From Callaeas wilsoni (lineage: Eukaryota; Chordata; Aves; Passeriformes; Callaeidae): a stretch of DNA of 64,000 bases. The stretch is taken from NCBI GenBank assembly GCA_013398955.1, contig VWPU01018644.1, forward strand, positions 19,566 through 83,565. Direction: 5' to 3'. Numbering within the stretch: position 1 is the first letter of the stretch; each line of letters starts with the position of its first letter. Below, piece after piece: positions 38,975-50,900 of the stretch. The translations under genes and the position numbers were made by a program. The notes beneath the pieces were generated by a model that saw nothing but the letters and a program-made list of their open reading frames with translations, was not told the origin of the DNA and made no database searches.

Positions 38975-41900
38975 CCTGGATAAACTATGGCAGAAGATGA
39001 GATAAAAGGCAGTGGGGTTCAGCTAAATTGTTGTTTAAGAAAAGCATAAAGAGACCATAAAGTGGAAGAAACTGAAAGATGGCAAACAAGGACAGGTAGT
39101 ACCCACAGAGACCAAAGAGAGTCAGGGCAGAGGCCGGGAAGGTTCTGGGAGAAGCCTGACCAAAGTGTGGGAAGGATTGCTACAGACCCAGCCAAAGGTG
39201 TGTAATTTTACCCCTAACTTTGATTCAAGTGATCATCACTTAAGATGAAGCTTAACCATGTAGGATTTTTGGTGACATCTTGGTCTTTCTCTCTTTGCAG
39301 TCCAGTGCTTTTTATTCATTAAGTGCTTGAAGAGGATTTCAAGTCATTTCTAATGTAGAAGGCAGGAAGGAATCCACCTTGCTAGCTTGTCTGAACCTGA
39401 ATAAATCAGCACTTCTTGCAGTCTTGATTTCTGTTTTTCATCTCAACTTTATTATAAAAAAATCACAAAGAAGGGACTTCTTCAACCTGTTGGTGATCAG
39501 AGGAAGAGTCTGTACTAAGCAAAGTGTGCTACAATGATGCTGAGAAGATGCATCCTCTGACATCCTCCTCTGTAAAATGATTCAGTCAGTTAATTTTTGC
39601 TGCTTAATTCTTCTGTCAATTCATAACGAACACATGGCAAGAACAATAACAGTAATAAGCCTTGTCTGAAGACAGATGTCTTACCTCTATGTTCTTCTTG
39701 AGATATTCCTCCTAAATTATGTATAATTGCAGTGATGTTCAGAGGAAACAGTCAAAGAAGTAAAGCCATGAAATGCCAGGCTGCAGTTTTCAGACTCTCC
39801 GTATATGCAACAACCAGCAAATTTTCCTAATTTTATAATCTTCAAATTCATGGAGGAAGAACAGCACTACATTATTTTGGTAAGCTTGTTTCTCTGGGGA
39901 TAGCAAGATCCTACCCCTCTGGTAGTGGCCATTCACATCATTTATACTGAGACTTCCTCAGAACACATTGGGAAAGAGCCGCCAAAGCATACTTCTGATT
40001 TGCTCAGTGTCTGCAAAAATTGTTTCAAATCCCTGTCCAAATCAAGGATCATGCTAACTTGAAGTCAAGTTTCCCATCTCTCAGAAGATTGTATTATCTC
40101 AGGTTGTATGTGGAGCAAACGAATCCATGCCTCCCGCTGCATTTTGGCTGAGAGGAATGCTCTCTTTGCCTTTTCTAGCATCTAAGATCTTTTCCAGGTC
40201 ATCCATCAATGTCTGAAAAAGAAATAGGAGGTTGAAGAGTAATGTGTTTTTTATAACAAAATACCAGCTGGTGACAGAAGATCACAGGGAGTGGTGGAGA
40301 TCAAGGCAATACCTGGCTCCTATGGTGAAAATTCATCTTTCACTGGCAGAATCTGCTGCCCAGAGCACACACTGCTGTGGAGGGCAGGGTTTTCTTGGAG
40401 GTGGAGGATCAAACTGGCACAGCAAGAAAGCAACACACCCAGAACAGCTCTAACTGAAGTCTCAGAATAGTTCTTGTTCCTGTCTATAGTGTGGAAACCA
40501 CAAGTCTTGCATGCCCCTGGAACAGAAAAATTCCTTATCCCAGTAGAACAGAAATGGCAACACCTTCCTAAGAAAATTCTAAAATGCTTTCAGCCTATTT
40601 CTTTGTGGGATGCCTTTAGTTTCATTTTTACCTCACATCTAAACTCCACAGCTCAGCTGTAAGCTGGAGGTCTAAATGACAGGAAACAAGCCTAAAATCC
40701 CATATGTGTTTTCTAATTTTCTCCAATCACTGTGCAAATCAGGGCTATTTGTTCCAGCATCACTAGGAAAAAAAGACAAAACACAACATAATTCTGTACC
40801 TTAACTTCACCTCTCCTAAGGCTCTTAAATCCAGTTCTCTGATGGAAAGGGTTTCATTAATTACAACACAGAGTTCTGACATCGTCACTGGAACAATGCT
40901 CCTGGTTTCTGAACTACCAACAAATCACCAATTTGCAGGTGAACCCTTGCCCTGTCTGCATCGACTCCTTCAACAGTCTGGGCCTTTGTGCTCTCACTGA
41001 AGTTTCATAGTGCCGTACATGCACTGAGTCACAGTGATTATTTCCTCACTTAAATTGCTCCTTCTGTCTCTGTCTGTCCCTGTTAAGTGAATACAAATGG
41101 CAAAACATGTTCACTCACTAGAACAGAGGAAAAACAGCAATACAGCAGCATCTTATTGTCTTTTTCATCCAAGACATTTTTATAACCCTAAACAACCATG
41201 ACTTCAACAGGTACACAACTACCTTAATTTGGGCTGCTTTTACTGTTGTAAAACAGTCTCATACTGGATTAGGCTCTAAATAACTATAATTTAGTCCCAA
41301 ACATCTCTATCTGCAGCCCAATTCCTCAAAGTTCCTTTTTCCCTCTTCCTCCTATCATACTAACCGTGTTACTGGAAAAATCCCTGAATCAATCAACAAG
41401 CTAATAGAATGCCTGGAAGTATGAAAAACAAAATGGATAACATATAATAAATACATCCTTGCCTTTTGGGGAGCAGAGCAGCCATATCAAATGACAAAGA
41501 AGAATAGTTTCTTGAAACCTATGGGATGAACAATGTTGTCATGGGCTGACAGAAAAGTAAAAACTTTAATTGAAATATTTTTTCAGACATGAGAGGCAGA
41601 ATTTCACTGCCACAACTTAAATTCATGGAGTAAAATGGTCTTTTTCATCACTCCAAGTACAGTAAAATCATAATTGTTTTCTTCTTGGGGTTGGGATTTT
41701 GGTTTTCTTTGAGTTTTGGATTTTTTAAAGGATTTTAAAGGATTTTGCCCCTATTATTACAAAAAATTACGTTGTGTGGAAAATACCAAAAATTCTGGTG
41801 ACATCATGTCTGGGAAACAACAATTTCCCCTTGTGAATGACTAGATGTGAAAAAATCAGGCTTCTGAGCACCTCAAGTTCTACTTTGCAACTTCAGAGAA

Positions 41901-42573
41901 TTTTGTATCATATGATATGAAATTCTCTAGGGTTCTACTTTAAGGCTTCACAGTAACCATGTGTGCTTCACTTTCAGAAATGTAATAAGGATTTGGAAAA
42001 CAGCAAAAGATTAGAAAGAGCATTCCCCCACAGGATTTGGATTTGAGCTCTGATATCTGTTTTTCTGTGTCAGTATACTAAACTGTCTTTAATCAGTGAA
42101 TTATGTAGGAAGCATCAATTTCTTCACACCTGAACATACCCAAATAATGCTATCGTGTGAATGTAAAAACAATTTAGCTTAGAGGAGAGGTCATGTACTG
42201 CATTTTCCCTCTAGACAAAGAAATGTAAATTTAATCATACCCTTGATGGATGAGACACCATGAGAAGTATACTTGAGAGGATGAGAAGCAAAATGTATGA
42301 GTGACTAACAAAAACAATTATCACAGATACCAAAGTTCTCAAGAGAGATGTTAAAAATTAGAAATTAATTTCTCTTCAGGAAGAAGAATACCTGAGTATA
42401 GTCAACTGGGTGTTATTAACAGTGGATTTGGGGGGAAGTAAATTAAATAAAAAGGATACTTTGCACAAGCAAGGTGTAAATTGTACTCTGAAAAACCACC
42501 CAGGAAGTTACAGAAGTCGCCTTTGTCTTGCAAGGGAGAGCCTGGCCAGCAAACTCAGGGGTGAGTTGACAGA

Positions 42574-42740
42574 GGTGAATTAATTTTATGTTCTACTTTG
42601 CTTGCATGTGTGGCTTTTGATTTACTTATTTAACTGTCTTTAGCTCAACCCATGAGTTTTCTCACTTTTCCTATTCTCTCCCACATCCCACCATGGGGAA
42701 CTGAGCAAGCTCCTGAGTTCCAGCTGGGGTTAAACCCCAC
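42574..42740 (+). mobile_element. ERVL-like LTR, 3' portion, plus strand
   Basis: From GTGAATTAATTTTATG onward the text follows the 3' half of the same LTR family as 15611-16046. Shared blocks include AACTGTCTTTAGCTCAACCC, ATGAGTTTTCTCACTTTTCC, ATTCTCTCCCACATCCCACC and AGCTGGGGTTAAACC. The reverse complement of the 15.6-kb copy aligns with it in the same order. The U3 and promoter part is missing upstream, so it is a truncated remnant. Its 3' edge near 42740 is approximate because the terminal ACA is degraded. Confidence 0.8.
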
Positions 42741-43197
42741 TTTTGTGTGTACATAGTAACAAGCAGCTGTTCTGTGTAGGATGAGCTATCCATGGCTCTA
42801 ATGCAGTGCTGTGGTGTTGGGAAGCCCAGGTGTGGTTTGACAGCTGGGTCTGTGTCCTGTGCAGGCACTGCAGGAAGGCTTGTAGAGGCCTGTGGCCATG
42901 GGATGGTAAGAGATGGGACACAGTCTGACCCCAGGCTTTACATGTCTTCACAAATGGTCAGACAGAGGAGTGCAGGTCTGGAGCTGGACGAAACTCCAGC
43001 TAACACAGAAAACAAAGAATTATCTAGCATACAGAAAAAGTACCACGTGTAGCAAGGTTGGATGTAACATGGAGCTGCAAACAAATGAAGATCAAGGTGT
43101 AAAAGCTGTAATAAAAATTACTCCAAGTGGATCTGAGAACAAGAATGAAGAAATCATTAACTTCTCATTGTGTTCTCTCGTCATCTTCTCATGATGC
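42741..43197. other. 457-bp spacer between two LTR remnants
   Basis: Two overlapping plus-strand frames of 86 and 93 codons run through this interval, but I recognise no retroviral gag, pol or env similarity and no cellular domain. It could be unique DNA or unrecognised, decayed retroviral internal sequence. Confidence 0.4.
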
Positions 43198-43723
43198 TGT
43201 CAGGAAAATTAATCCACCAACACCTGAGATTTATGTCCAAAAATGAGACAAAGGAGTCCCATTACTTTATTCGAATAAAGGGAGAGGCCATGGGGCATGC
43301 CTCTGGGGTCTCTCAAATTTTTGGAGGACGCAGCCTCCTTTTTATCCTAATTTCCTGACCGCATTTTCCCTCTCTCGCTCCCCATTGGCTGAGGTACTTG
43401 AGAGGTACAGACTTCCTGGAACACCTAATTCCTAAGATTCCCTTCTAATGTATACCCCCCAGTTGCCTTTTTTTTAAATTCTTTTGGAATTTATTATTCT
43501 ACTAAAAGTTTTTTTCATCTTTTGATATTCAATTTCTTTTATTAGCAGACCTACCGTTTATTGATAAAGACAAATCTCCCTTTCTATTCATCAATCAGTG
43601 GAATCTTTCCCATTGTTTCTTTTATCTCTTAGTGCTAGTTTTTATCTACCAGCAGGCCCACAGCTTATTTGTAAAGACAAGTCCCTCATTCCTTTCAATG
43701 CTGATAGTTCATCTTTCCCCACA
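43198..43723 (-). mobile_element. Solo LTR, ERVK-like, reverse strand
   Basis: Read on the reverse strand, the element begins TGTGGGGAAAGATGAACTAT at 43723, passes a TATA-type box (ATAAAAAGG, plus-strand 43337-43345) and AATAAA within 43265-43280, and ends in TTTTCCTGACA at 43198. The terminal dinucleotides are TG and CA, the length is 526 bp, and U3, R and U5 landmarks are in the correct order. It resembles an ERVK-type LTR that I recall from songbirds. The flanks are TGATGC on the left (43192-43197) and TGTGC on the right (43724-43728), compatible with a 6-bp target duplication that lost one base. No internal region adjoins it. Confidence 0.82.
43265..43280. promoter_or_regulatory. Palindromic polyadenylation signal inside LTR
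   Basis: CTTTATTCGAATAAAG is a perfect 16-bp palindrome, so AATAAA is present on both strands. On the reverse (LTR sense) strand it sits downstream of the TATA box, as expected for the LTR polyadenylation signal. On the plus strand it could serve as an antisense-direction signal. Confidence 0.8.
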
Positions 43724-44364
43724 TGTGCAACAGGATGAAGCCACCAACTATGGGACCCAGTGGGTGAAATAGTCAGGGAAAGGGGTAGCTGCAAGAAAGT
43801 GTGTATATCACAATTTTAACTGCATTGTTATTACTGTGGCTTTTTCTCCATTGTGCTATTAATTTCCATTTTCTTTTCTTTTCTTCATTCTGTAGTAATT
43901 AAAATTTGATTATAAACACTCCTGGATGAGATTGTTAAGGCTTTAATGATACTAAAAGCAAAAAATTAGCTTTAAATATAGGATGCGTTTCCTTTTTGCC
44001 CTTTCCAGTGCTCTGACTGCAGTGGTTCATCTGTACTCCTTCCCTACATTAGCAGTCTGGCTAATGGGCACTTCACTTCTGATTTACATGTGCCAACAAG
44101 TGATCCTCTTTTCAATGTGGTCATTCAACCCACTGGTAAGACACTTCCTATGCATGATTTCTGAAGATAATTTTTCCTTTCACTTCTCTGCTGGCCCCTG
44201 CAGCAATGCTGCCTGATGATAACTACCACAGCACATCTCTACCGGGTCCTTGGCAGCTTGTCCCCACCGCATCTCCAGGTGAGAAGAAAAGCAGTCAAGA
44301 TACAGAACAGTTTTTCTGCCTTCCCAAAGGTCTACTAGCCTAAGAAACTGCTCCTCATAAAGCT
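43724..44364. other. 640-bp spacer between LTRs
   Basis: This is AT-rich sequence with a 77-codon plus-strand frame (43983-44216) rich in hydrophobic residues. No family is recognised, and no retroviral sequence is evident. Confidence 0.45.
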
Positions 44365-44646
44365 TGTCCTGGGTTGCAGTGTATTCTATTCCCATCTTCA
44401 GGAGCTGTTGAAACCGGGTGGGGCTGTGTCCCTTGCCTCCTCTCTCTGGACTATCTTCTGTTAATAGGCCAGCTGTCGAAACCAGGTGGGGCAGGATTCC
44501 TTATCTCTCCCATGCCCCATCCTCCCTCTAGGGGGGCTATCTCCTGTTCATGGGCCATCCAGTCTCACCACATTGACTGATAAAATTACATCCTCCCATT
44601 GTGAGATGCTCTGCCCAGAGGGAGGAACCAAGCATCCCATCCTGGA

Positions 44647-44650
44647 TATA
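44647..44650 (+). promoter_or_regulatory. LTR TATA box
   Basis: The TATA core lies in GGATATAAGC about 280 bp into the LTR and about 250 bp upstream of its polyadenylation signal, as expected for the U3/R boundary. Confidence 0.55.
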
Positions 44651-44897
44651 AGCTAAGATTTCTAACACCAGAGGCAGCCCTTACCTACCGGATTCCCAGA
44701 GGACAAGAGCTACCACTGGGCCTTCAGGTGAAGACCAGACCTTTTCTACAGGATCACTGCTTCAACAGAACTCTGGAGGACTGCAGCCACCATTTTATTG
44801 GACTGCTACCAACACCCTGACTGAGAGGGTGTCAGGTTGTATCCTGATTCTGTCAGTGGTTTCTTTTTGTACTATTGCATTTATTGTAGTTTTTCCC

Positions 44898-44903
44898 ATT
44901 AAA
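44898..44903 (+). promoter_or_regulatory. LTR polyadenylation signal (ATTAAA)
   Basis: This common AATAAA variant lies 51 bp before the LTR 3' end, preceded by a T-rich stretch. The position fits the R/U5 junction. Confidence 0.6.
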
Positions 44904-47900
44904 TTGTACTTCTGACTTGGAGCTTCTCACTGGTTTTGCTTTCAAACCAGCACAAGCTGTAAAAGGAAAAAGCAATGCTGCTGTTGCTAGTTCAATGTGC
45001 CAGTAATCATATTTTGAAAAATAATTCAGAAACTGAAACAGCTTACTTGAGAAAGAAAAAGAGCAGCTCAGCAAAAGGACTTCATGAATTTTAAAGTTAA
45101 ATTACCCTGACCATTTAACCATTAAGGCTAAAATTTTTCAGATATTACTTATTAAACCTACCCAGGGCACAAGTATTCCTAAATATTTTGAAACAAAAAA
45201 TAAATTAAAGTACTTTAAGTTGTTTCACTAAACAATACTTCTGTGACTGCACACACACATAGGCACTGAAGGATTTGTTCTTCCAGATAATTTGGTAGTT
45301 TTATCATGGTTGTGTCAGACTGGGTGGTATCTGTGTGATGCCACCTCACTTGACAGAAATATGAACTGGAGAAAGAAGCAACAGCACCACCCCTGAGAAA
45401 GGAGGGAAACCTTTCTATACCACTGAAAGCAGAACATGCAACAAACCTCCCACTGGGAACAAACCTGTTCTACCCTGTCTACTTGTTAATATGCTTTATT
45501 CTTGCCAAGCTGTATGCAGAGAGGTTCTGTGTCATTAGCTGACACAAATCCAGGTTCAAAGAGGTCTTTGAAGTGGCAAACCTAAAATGACAGGCGATGG
45601 AAAAATAAACTGTGTACCCAGCAAGGCTGAGCTCTCTTTAATGATGAGTATAACTGTAGTACACAATAGAGCAGAAATATCAGCTTTTAGGCCCATTATA
45701 CGAAGAGCACTCAATGAGTAGTTATGAGTTAATGAATTATAGTGCAGGAACAGTTCAAAGAACGCTGAATTCTCATGACAGGGTTCCTAATGCACAGATG
45801 TCTAAGAGCAGGACTTCTAGAGTTACAGCCTGCAGACCACAGAGACTGTCATAGCTTTTGGCCAGCAATGGTGCTGTGAAAATTTGCATCATTAGAGGGC
45901 TCAGCTTGCTGACTTTGTTGGGACATCTCATATATACATGTGGCACTTGGGGCCTGAATTAAAAAATGTGGGTCTGCAGCAGGTAGAGTATAGCAGCTAC
46001 AGGGAATGCCAGGAATAAAGGCTGTAAGGGTAGGAGTAACCAATGGGATTAGACTAGACAAGGTGAGGAAGAAGGAAAAATTATTTATGCATGTAGAGTG
46101 GTTTAAACTTGATATGGTGTTGAATGGGAGGCGTTTGCATCCTGCACTTGTGCAGGTGATCAGGCAGTGACCTCTCTCTGCTGCAGGAGCTCAGTTCTGG
46201 CAGGATTCTCGTATCAGGGCTGTTTCACAAGAGCTGATCTATCTGGGTCTCTTAAACCAGATGTGACTTTACACAGGATTTTCCTAAAACCTGTGATATG
46301 CAGTTGGGCTGTGTTAGGGACAGAACCCAATCCAGAGCTAAAAGTGAAATCCCATGGGCTTCAAGCCCTTACACTGTGGGCACTGGGGTCAGCACGTCCT
46401 GACCTCAGCTGTGACTTGTGTGAGAATGTCTGCAAGTCTGTTTTGAAAACCTCCTCTGCAAGTCAGGCCCCCAGACCCTCAGTGGCATCTGAATTAGGGG
46501 CTTTTTGAGCATCTTCTGACAGACATGTCACCATCTCATGGGCCAGAGAGCAGATCTGAGCAAGGGCTCTGAGGACCCCAGTGGCACAAGACCCGTGGCT
46601 TCAGTGGCAGTGATGTACTCTGGTCTTCTCTGGATTTATCCCTACACACCCAAATACTTCTGGGAATCTCAGCACTGAGCTTTGATCTTCATGATCTTTT
46701 CCTCCAGTCATGAGTGCTTTGTGATTAGTCTGCCACCAAGCCTAAAAGGACTAATGTCACTTATAGTTCTCTCTTGGGCACTTTAAACTTAGGAATTGAA
46801 GGACAAGAAGTTACAAAGGGTACAGAGTATACACCTGGGACCTGGGAGCCAGCATCAGAATCAAGTGGTTTAACAGCATTCAATCTCTTCTTGAAATCTC
46901 CCACTGAAGCATCAAAAAGAGGCCAATTCTAGGCTCCTTTAAAAGAAGTTTCAAAGCATCTGGGATTTAAAGATGACCTAGTTTGTCTTCAGATAAAAAC
47001 GGAAGACAGAGCAATAAAACATAGTAATGAACATTACAAAAATTTATGAAAACTGTGTGTTCTCTTTCAGTAAGGAAGAATGTAATTAACAGCAACCAGT
47101 GAATAATAGCACGAAATCCCATTTATGTCTTCTGACAAAACAAGAGCTAAAGAACATTCAACTCTAACCTGCAGCAATGCATTTACTCAAATCCAAAGAA
47201 CCAGTTGACCCAAGATCTCAACAAGATCAAAACTAGAGTCTGGTGTGGCATTTTTCAGAAAATTTTTTTTTTCTTTTTTTTAATGAGAGAATGGCTGCTT
47301 GTTGAAAAATAAAACATGTTTTCAGAAATCTGTTTTGACAGAACTGTTTTCACTTGTCTAGGACAAAAATACTAAAAAATAACAAAGAAAGAAACATCAT
47401 TTTTTACTTGCTCTCCAAGCGAACCAGCATGTTGGTCAATGCATCTTGTTGGCATGGAAAGCATGTCCAAAACCTTGCCACCACTTAGAATTTGAATTTC
47501 TTTCCTTCCCTTCTTAAGTAAGCAGTGTGGGAGCTCACTCTGACCCAGCAGGAAGCCATAGTTAGAGAAAACATCTCCTAAAGGAGAGATCAGCACAGGT
47601 TTGGGAGGAGACAAGGTTCAAACCACAATTTTGCATTCATGTGCAAACTTCATCTACAAGGCAGAAGAAACATTCCTATTCATAAAAGGCTCAGAAAATT
47701 TTTGTACATAAATTTGTTTTAATCTTGCAATTTTTTTATTTTTCAGCCACCCATTTAATGCTAAACAATGCTGAGAAAAAAATTAGCTGTCAAAACAGAT
47801 ACTGGAACCATTAGCAAACATGTATATGTTTATACTTCTCTTTAAAAATACTGAGTGTACTCCAAACACAATGGCCAAAGAAACCAGCCTTTGGTAGATT

Positions 47901-50900
47901 TTGTAATATATCTTTCTCCATACTAATGCCCATTTACCTGTTTTTCCCTCCTGTTAAAATTGGAACCAGATATCATTACAGGTCCAATGCAGCATGACCA
48001 TCTGTAAACTTAAAAAACAGATACACAGGGAGTAGAATAAATGTCACTGTGTACCTTCAGTTGCAAAATACATGTGGTACTAACTTAAAAAAAAAAACAC
48101 AGTAAAATTGCAATTCACATTTCACAGTGATGTTATATGATGTATGATGGTCCTTTTCTTCCTCATCAGAGAGTAAAAATAACAATCAGGAGTGTCCTCT
48201 TTACAAGTACCAATGATGCCATACCAAATACAGCACTGTCTGCAAATTGGGAAGTATTTACAAATTTATGATCTCTGAAATCATATTTCCCTGATGTTGT
48301 TCACATAATGTGTAAGCAAACAGATCTAAGACTATTATAGGGAAGGACTTCAATAGCACTGCAGGCAAATTGGGCATGCAAACTGAAAGGCAAATGTCTT
48401 CTTTGAAAAATCTTTAGTACTGTGGCCTTCTCTGACTATAATTACCAAATTCTCTTTTTAATTGCTTGCTAACCATGACCAGCCTCTGCCACGCTGACAT
48501 AAAATTAGCAACATTTCATTGCAATATTGAGTGGTTCACAATCTTTCTTTTCCAGAAATATGTCGACTTCCTAAAGAATAATGACAAGATCTGACTGTAG
48601 AGTACTGTAACTGCACTTTTCTTTGATGTACTTAGAAGTGTCAAGTGTTAAAAGAATAAACAACCCGATAATTGCTAGTTAGAACTAAAGTAGGTCTAGA
48701 AGTTGCATTTTGTCATGAAAATTGTGACAAGAGATGTAAAAAAATTACTTTAGCTCAATCATCTTCACAGTCTGTCTCCCTAAAATGAAAACCTGAAATC
48801 ACTGCTCTAGTTCTTGGGGACTGAATGTCTCTAATGCTTTGTTCTAAAAAGACAAATATGGGTGTGAAAATAATGTTTTTAAACACTGTGTTTTCCAGGT
48901 GAGCGGCTCAGTGCTTCTCCAGGCAATTGCTCATATGTTTTTTATCTAAGGCAGATGCTATTAGTGCTCTCAAACCATATTTTCATTGCCTAAAACAAAT
49001 GCACACACAAACCCAAGTGTCCTTACTAACTCAGGGTCAGTTCCTGTCACTCCATTTAAATTAATGAGAATCTCTTCAGAATATGAGCTTCAGCAGTTGT
49101 TCTTTATTTTCAACATCAAATTGACTTCCATAGTGGAATTAATGATGGGAAGTCAAATATGAAACTCAGAAGTAATAATTGAAACTTCAAAATGCTCTAA
49201 CAGGAGCACTGCCGTAAGCATGTCCTGCAGGGTTTTCCTATCAAATGCGTATTGATAATCTCTGATTATCTATATCATTCTTTATGTTCCAGACATAAAG
49301 AAGAGAGAGTATAATTTTCTCATAATTATCAGAAAAAAAATACCAATTTATTTGACACATGATCAATTTCTATTGCTGAAGCAGAAAAAAGGTATAGGCA
49401 AAACCCTCAGCTGGTAATCAAAAAAGAGACAGAGATTCCCTGCTCCCTCAATCAATTGCCTCAAAGCCTTTGCAAGGAAGCAGGCTGGCACTGAGGTGAA
49501 GGTATATTGCTCTCTTTTGGATGGTTTGTAAGTAGCTGAGGGAGAAGGCAGAGGCAAACAAACTCCAGGACTACTTCAATCCAAACCAGAATCTGGTTCA
49601 AGCCTTGGGTAAACCTTCACAAGAGCCCAGCCCTCAGGGGCATGAACAACTCCCTACAGAGTCAAGAGGGGAGATCCACCTGGGTACTTTGCTCAGTTTC
49701 ATTTTTCATAGCTATTTCCTAAAAAAATATTTATTTTAAAATGTGGGATTGATGTTAAATGCCATGTTTTGCTTAAAGATACCAAAACTATTTCAGCTTC
49801 ATAAGCTTATATCCAATTTTCTTCAAAGTTTTTTGTTTCTCATGTTTATAATCTAATCATTTTTTAAATTCTCAAATTTTCTTGGTTACCCACTCACTCT
49901 TCAAATCTGCATTGCCTTTTGCCAACACTGTAGGTTTAGTCACCAGACAGGCTGTAGCACTTCTAGAGTGGGAGAAACCTCCTTATTACTGGTCAATCAG
50001 GCAACTAAGAATACAAAAGACATGAAGACTGAAAAAAGGCAAAAGTAAAAGAGAGATCTGGCCATAGCTCAGAATTAACTAGATTGTATCCCTGTCCTGG
50101 CACTGGCCATTGCCACACTTTATATGGACAAAAAGCAAAAGAAACTTCACTGAAAGGTAATGTAGAGATATCTCTGTATATGTATTTAAGTCTGCTCAAG
50201 GCTGAGTGTACCAGGTGGGAAAGCTGAAAAATACTTGAAAATATAATAACCAGTGCATTCTGGTAAGTGATATTTTCATACTGAAATAAAGTAATGAAAC
50301 AGGATTGAGAGATGCTGTGAGGAACGTGAAAACATCTGAACTGTGTTTGATCTTACCAGAAATAAGGACTCAGTGAAGAAATATATTATCTCAAGTGGTG
50401 ACAGGGTTAATCACAATCCCTGAATTCCAGGTCGAAGTCTGAATTTGATATTGATGTAATGATGACCCTGTCTGTGCTGCAGGGAGAGCTGGCAACAAAA
50501 TGAATGCTTGTGGACACACAGGCAAAGCTGCAATCCTGGTATATGCTGGCATTTAATAACTGGTTTCACAGTGAGGAAAGCTAAGGGCAATACTTTGTCC
50601 AATCCTTTCTTTAGGCCGCTGTTTTGGAAAAAAAAATTCAGGTACAGCCCTAGCTGGAGTGGGTACGACCCACACGGAAGTCATTAGGATAGTTTTTGGT
50701 AAAGATGTGCAACCACTACAGTGTGTGAAGGACCACAACTGGCTCACTGAATTTTGGTGGCACCAGAGTGCCTGATTCCTTTAAACTCTCTTGAAATCCT
50801 CAGTACACAATTTAACAAAGCGTTACAATAGAATGCATTTCCAAATTATGTCAAATTGAAATTCAAACATGGCTGGCTGCACTAATACATACTAGTGGAG

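Larger units (their letters stand above)
34058..42573. other. Unique non-coding DNA
   Basis: No gene recognised. A GC- and CpG-richer patch near 35.33-35.83 kb has overlapping open frames on both strands (up to 125 codons) without recognisable product. Other content is a T/G-rich tract (36711-36770), a 20-bp unit repeat (38933-38974) and AT-rich sequence with no transposon that I can identify. Confidence 0.5.
44365..44954 (+). mobile_element. Solo LTR, passerine-type, plus strand, 4-bp target duplication
   Basis: The element begins TGTCCTGGGTTGCAGTGTAT, contains GAGCTGTTGAAACCGGGTGG, a TATA box in GGATATAAGC (TATA at 44647-44650), the ACAGGATCACTGCTTCAACA and CACCCTGACTGAGAGGGTGT blocks, and the polyadenylation signal ATTAAA (44898-44903), and ends TTCAAACCAGCACA. 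I recall this order from LTRs frequent in songbird transcripts. The length is 590 bp with TG and CA termini. Perfect 4-bp flanks AGCT (44361-44364 and 44955-44958) indicate a single intact insertion reduced to a solo LTR. A 4-bp duplication is usual for class I (ERV1, gamma-like) elements, but four bases is a short match. Confidence 0.88.

Noticed and set aside
42913..43194. 93-codon frame between two LTR remnants, considered as retroviral internal sequence
   Set aside because: No gag, protease, polymerase or envelope motif seen, and the adjacent LTRs belong to different families and orientations.
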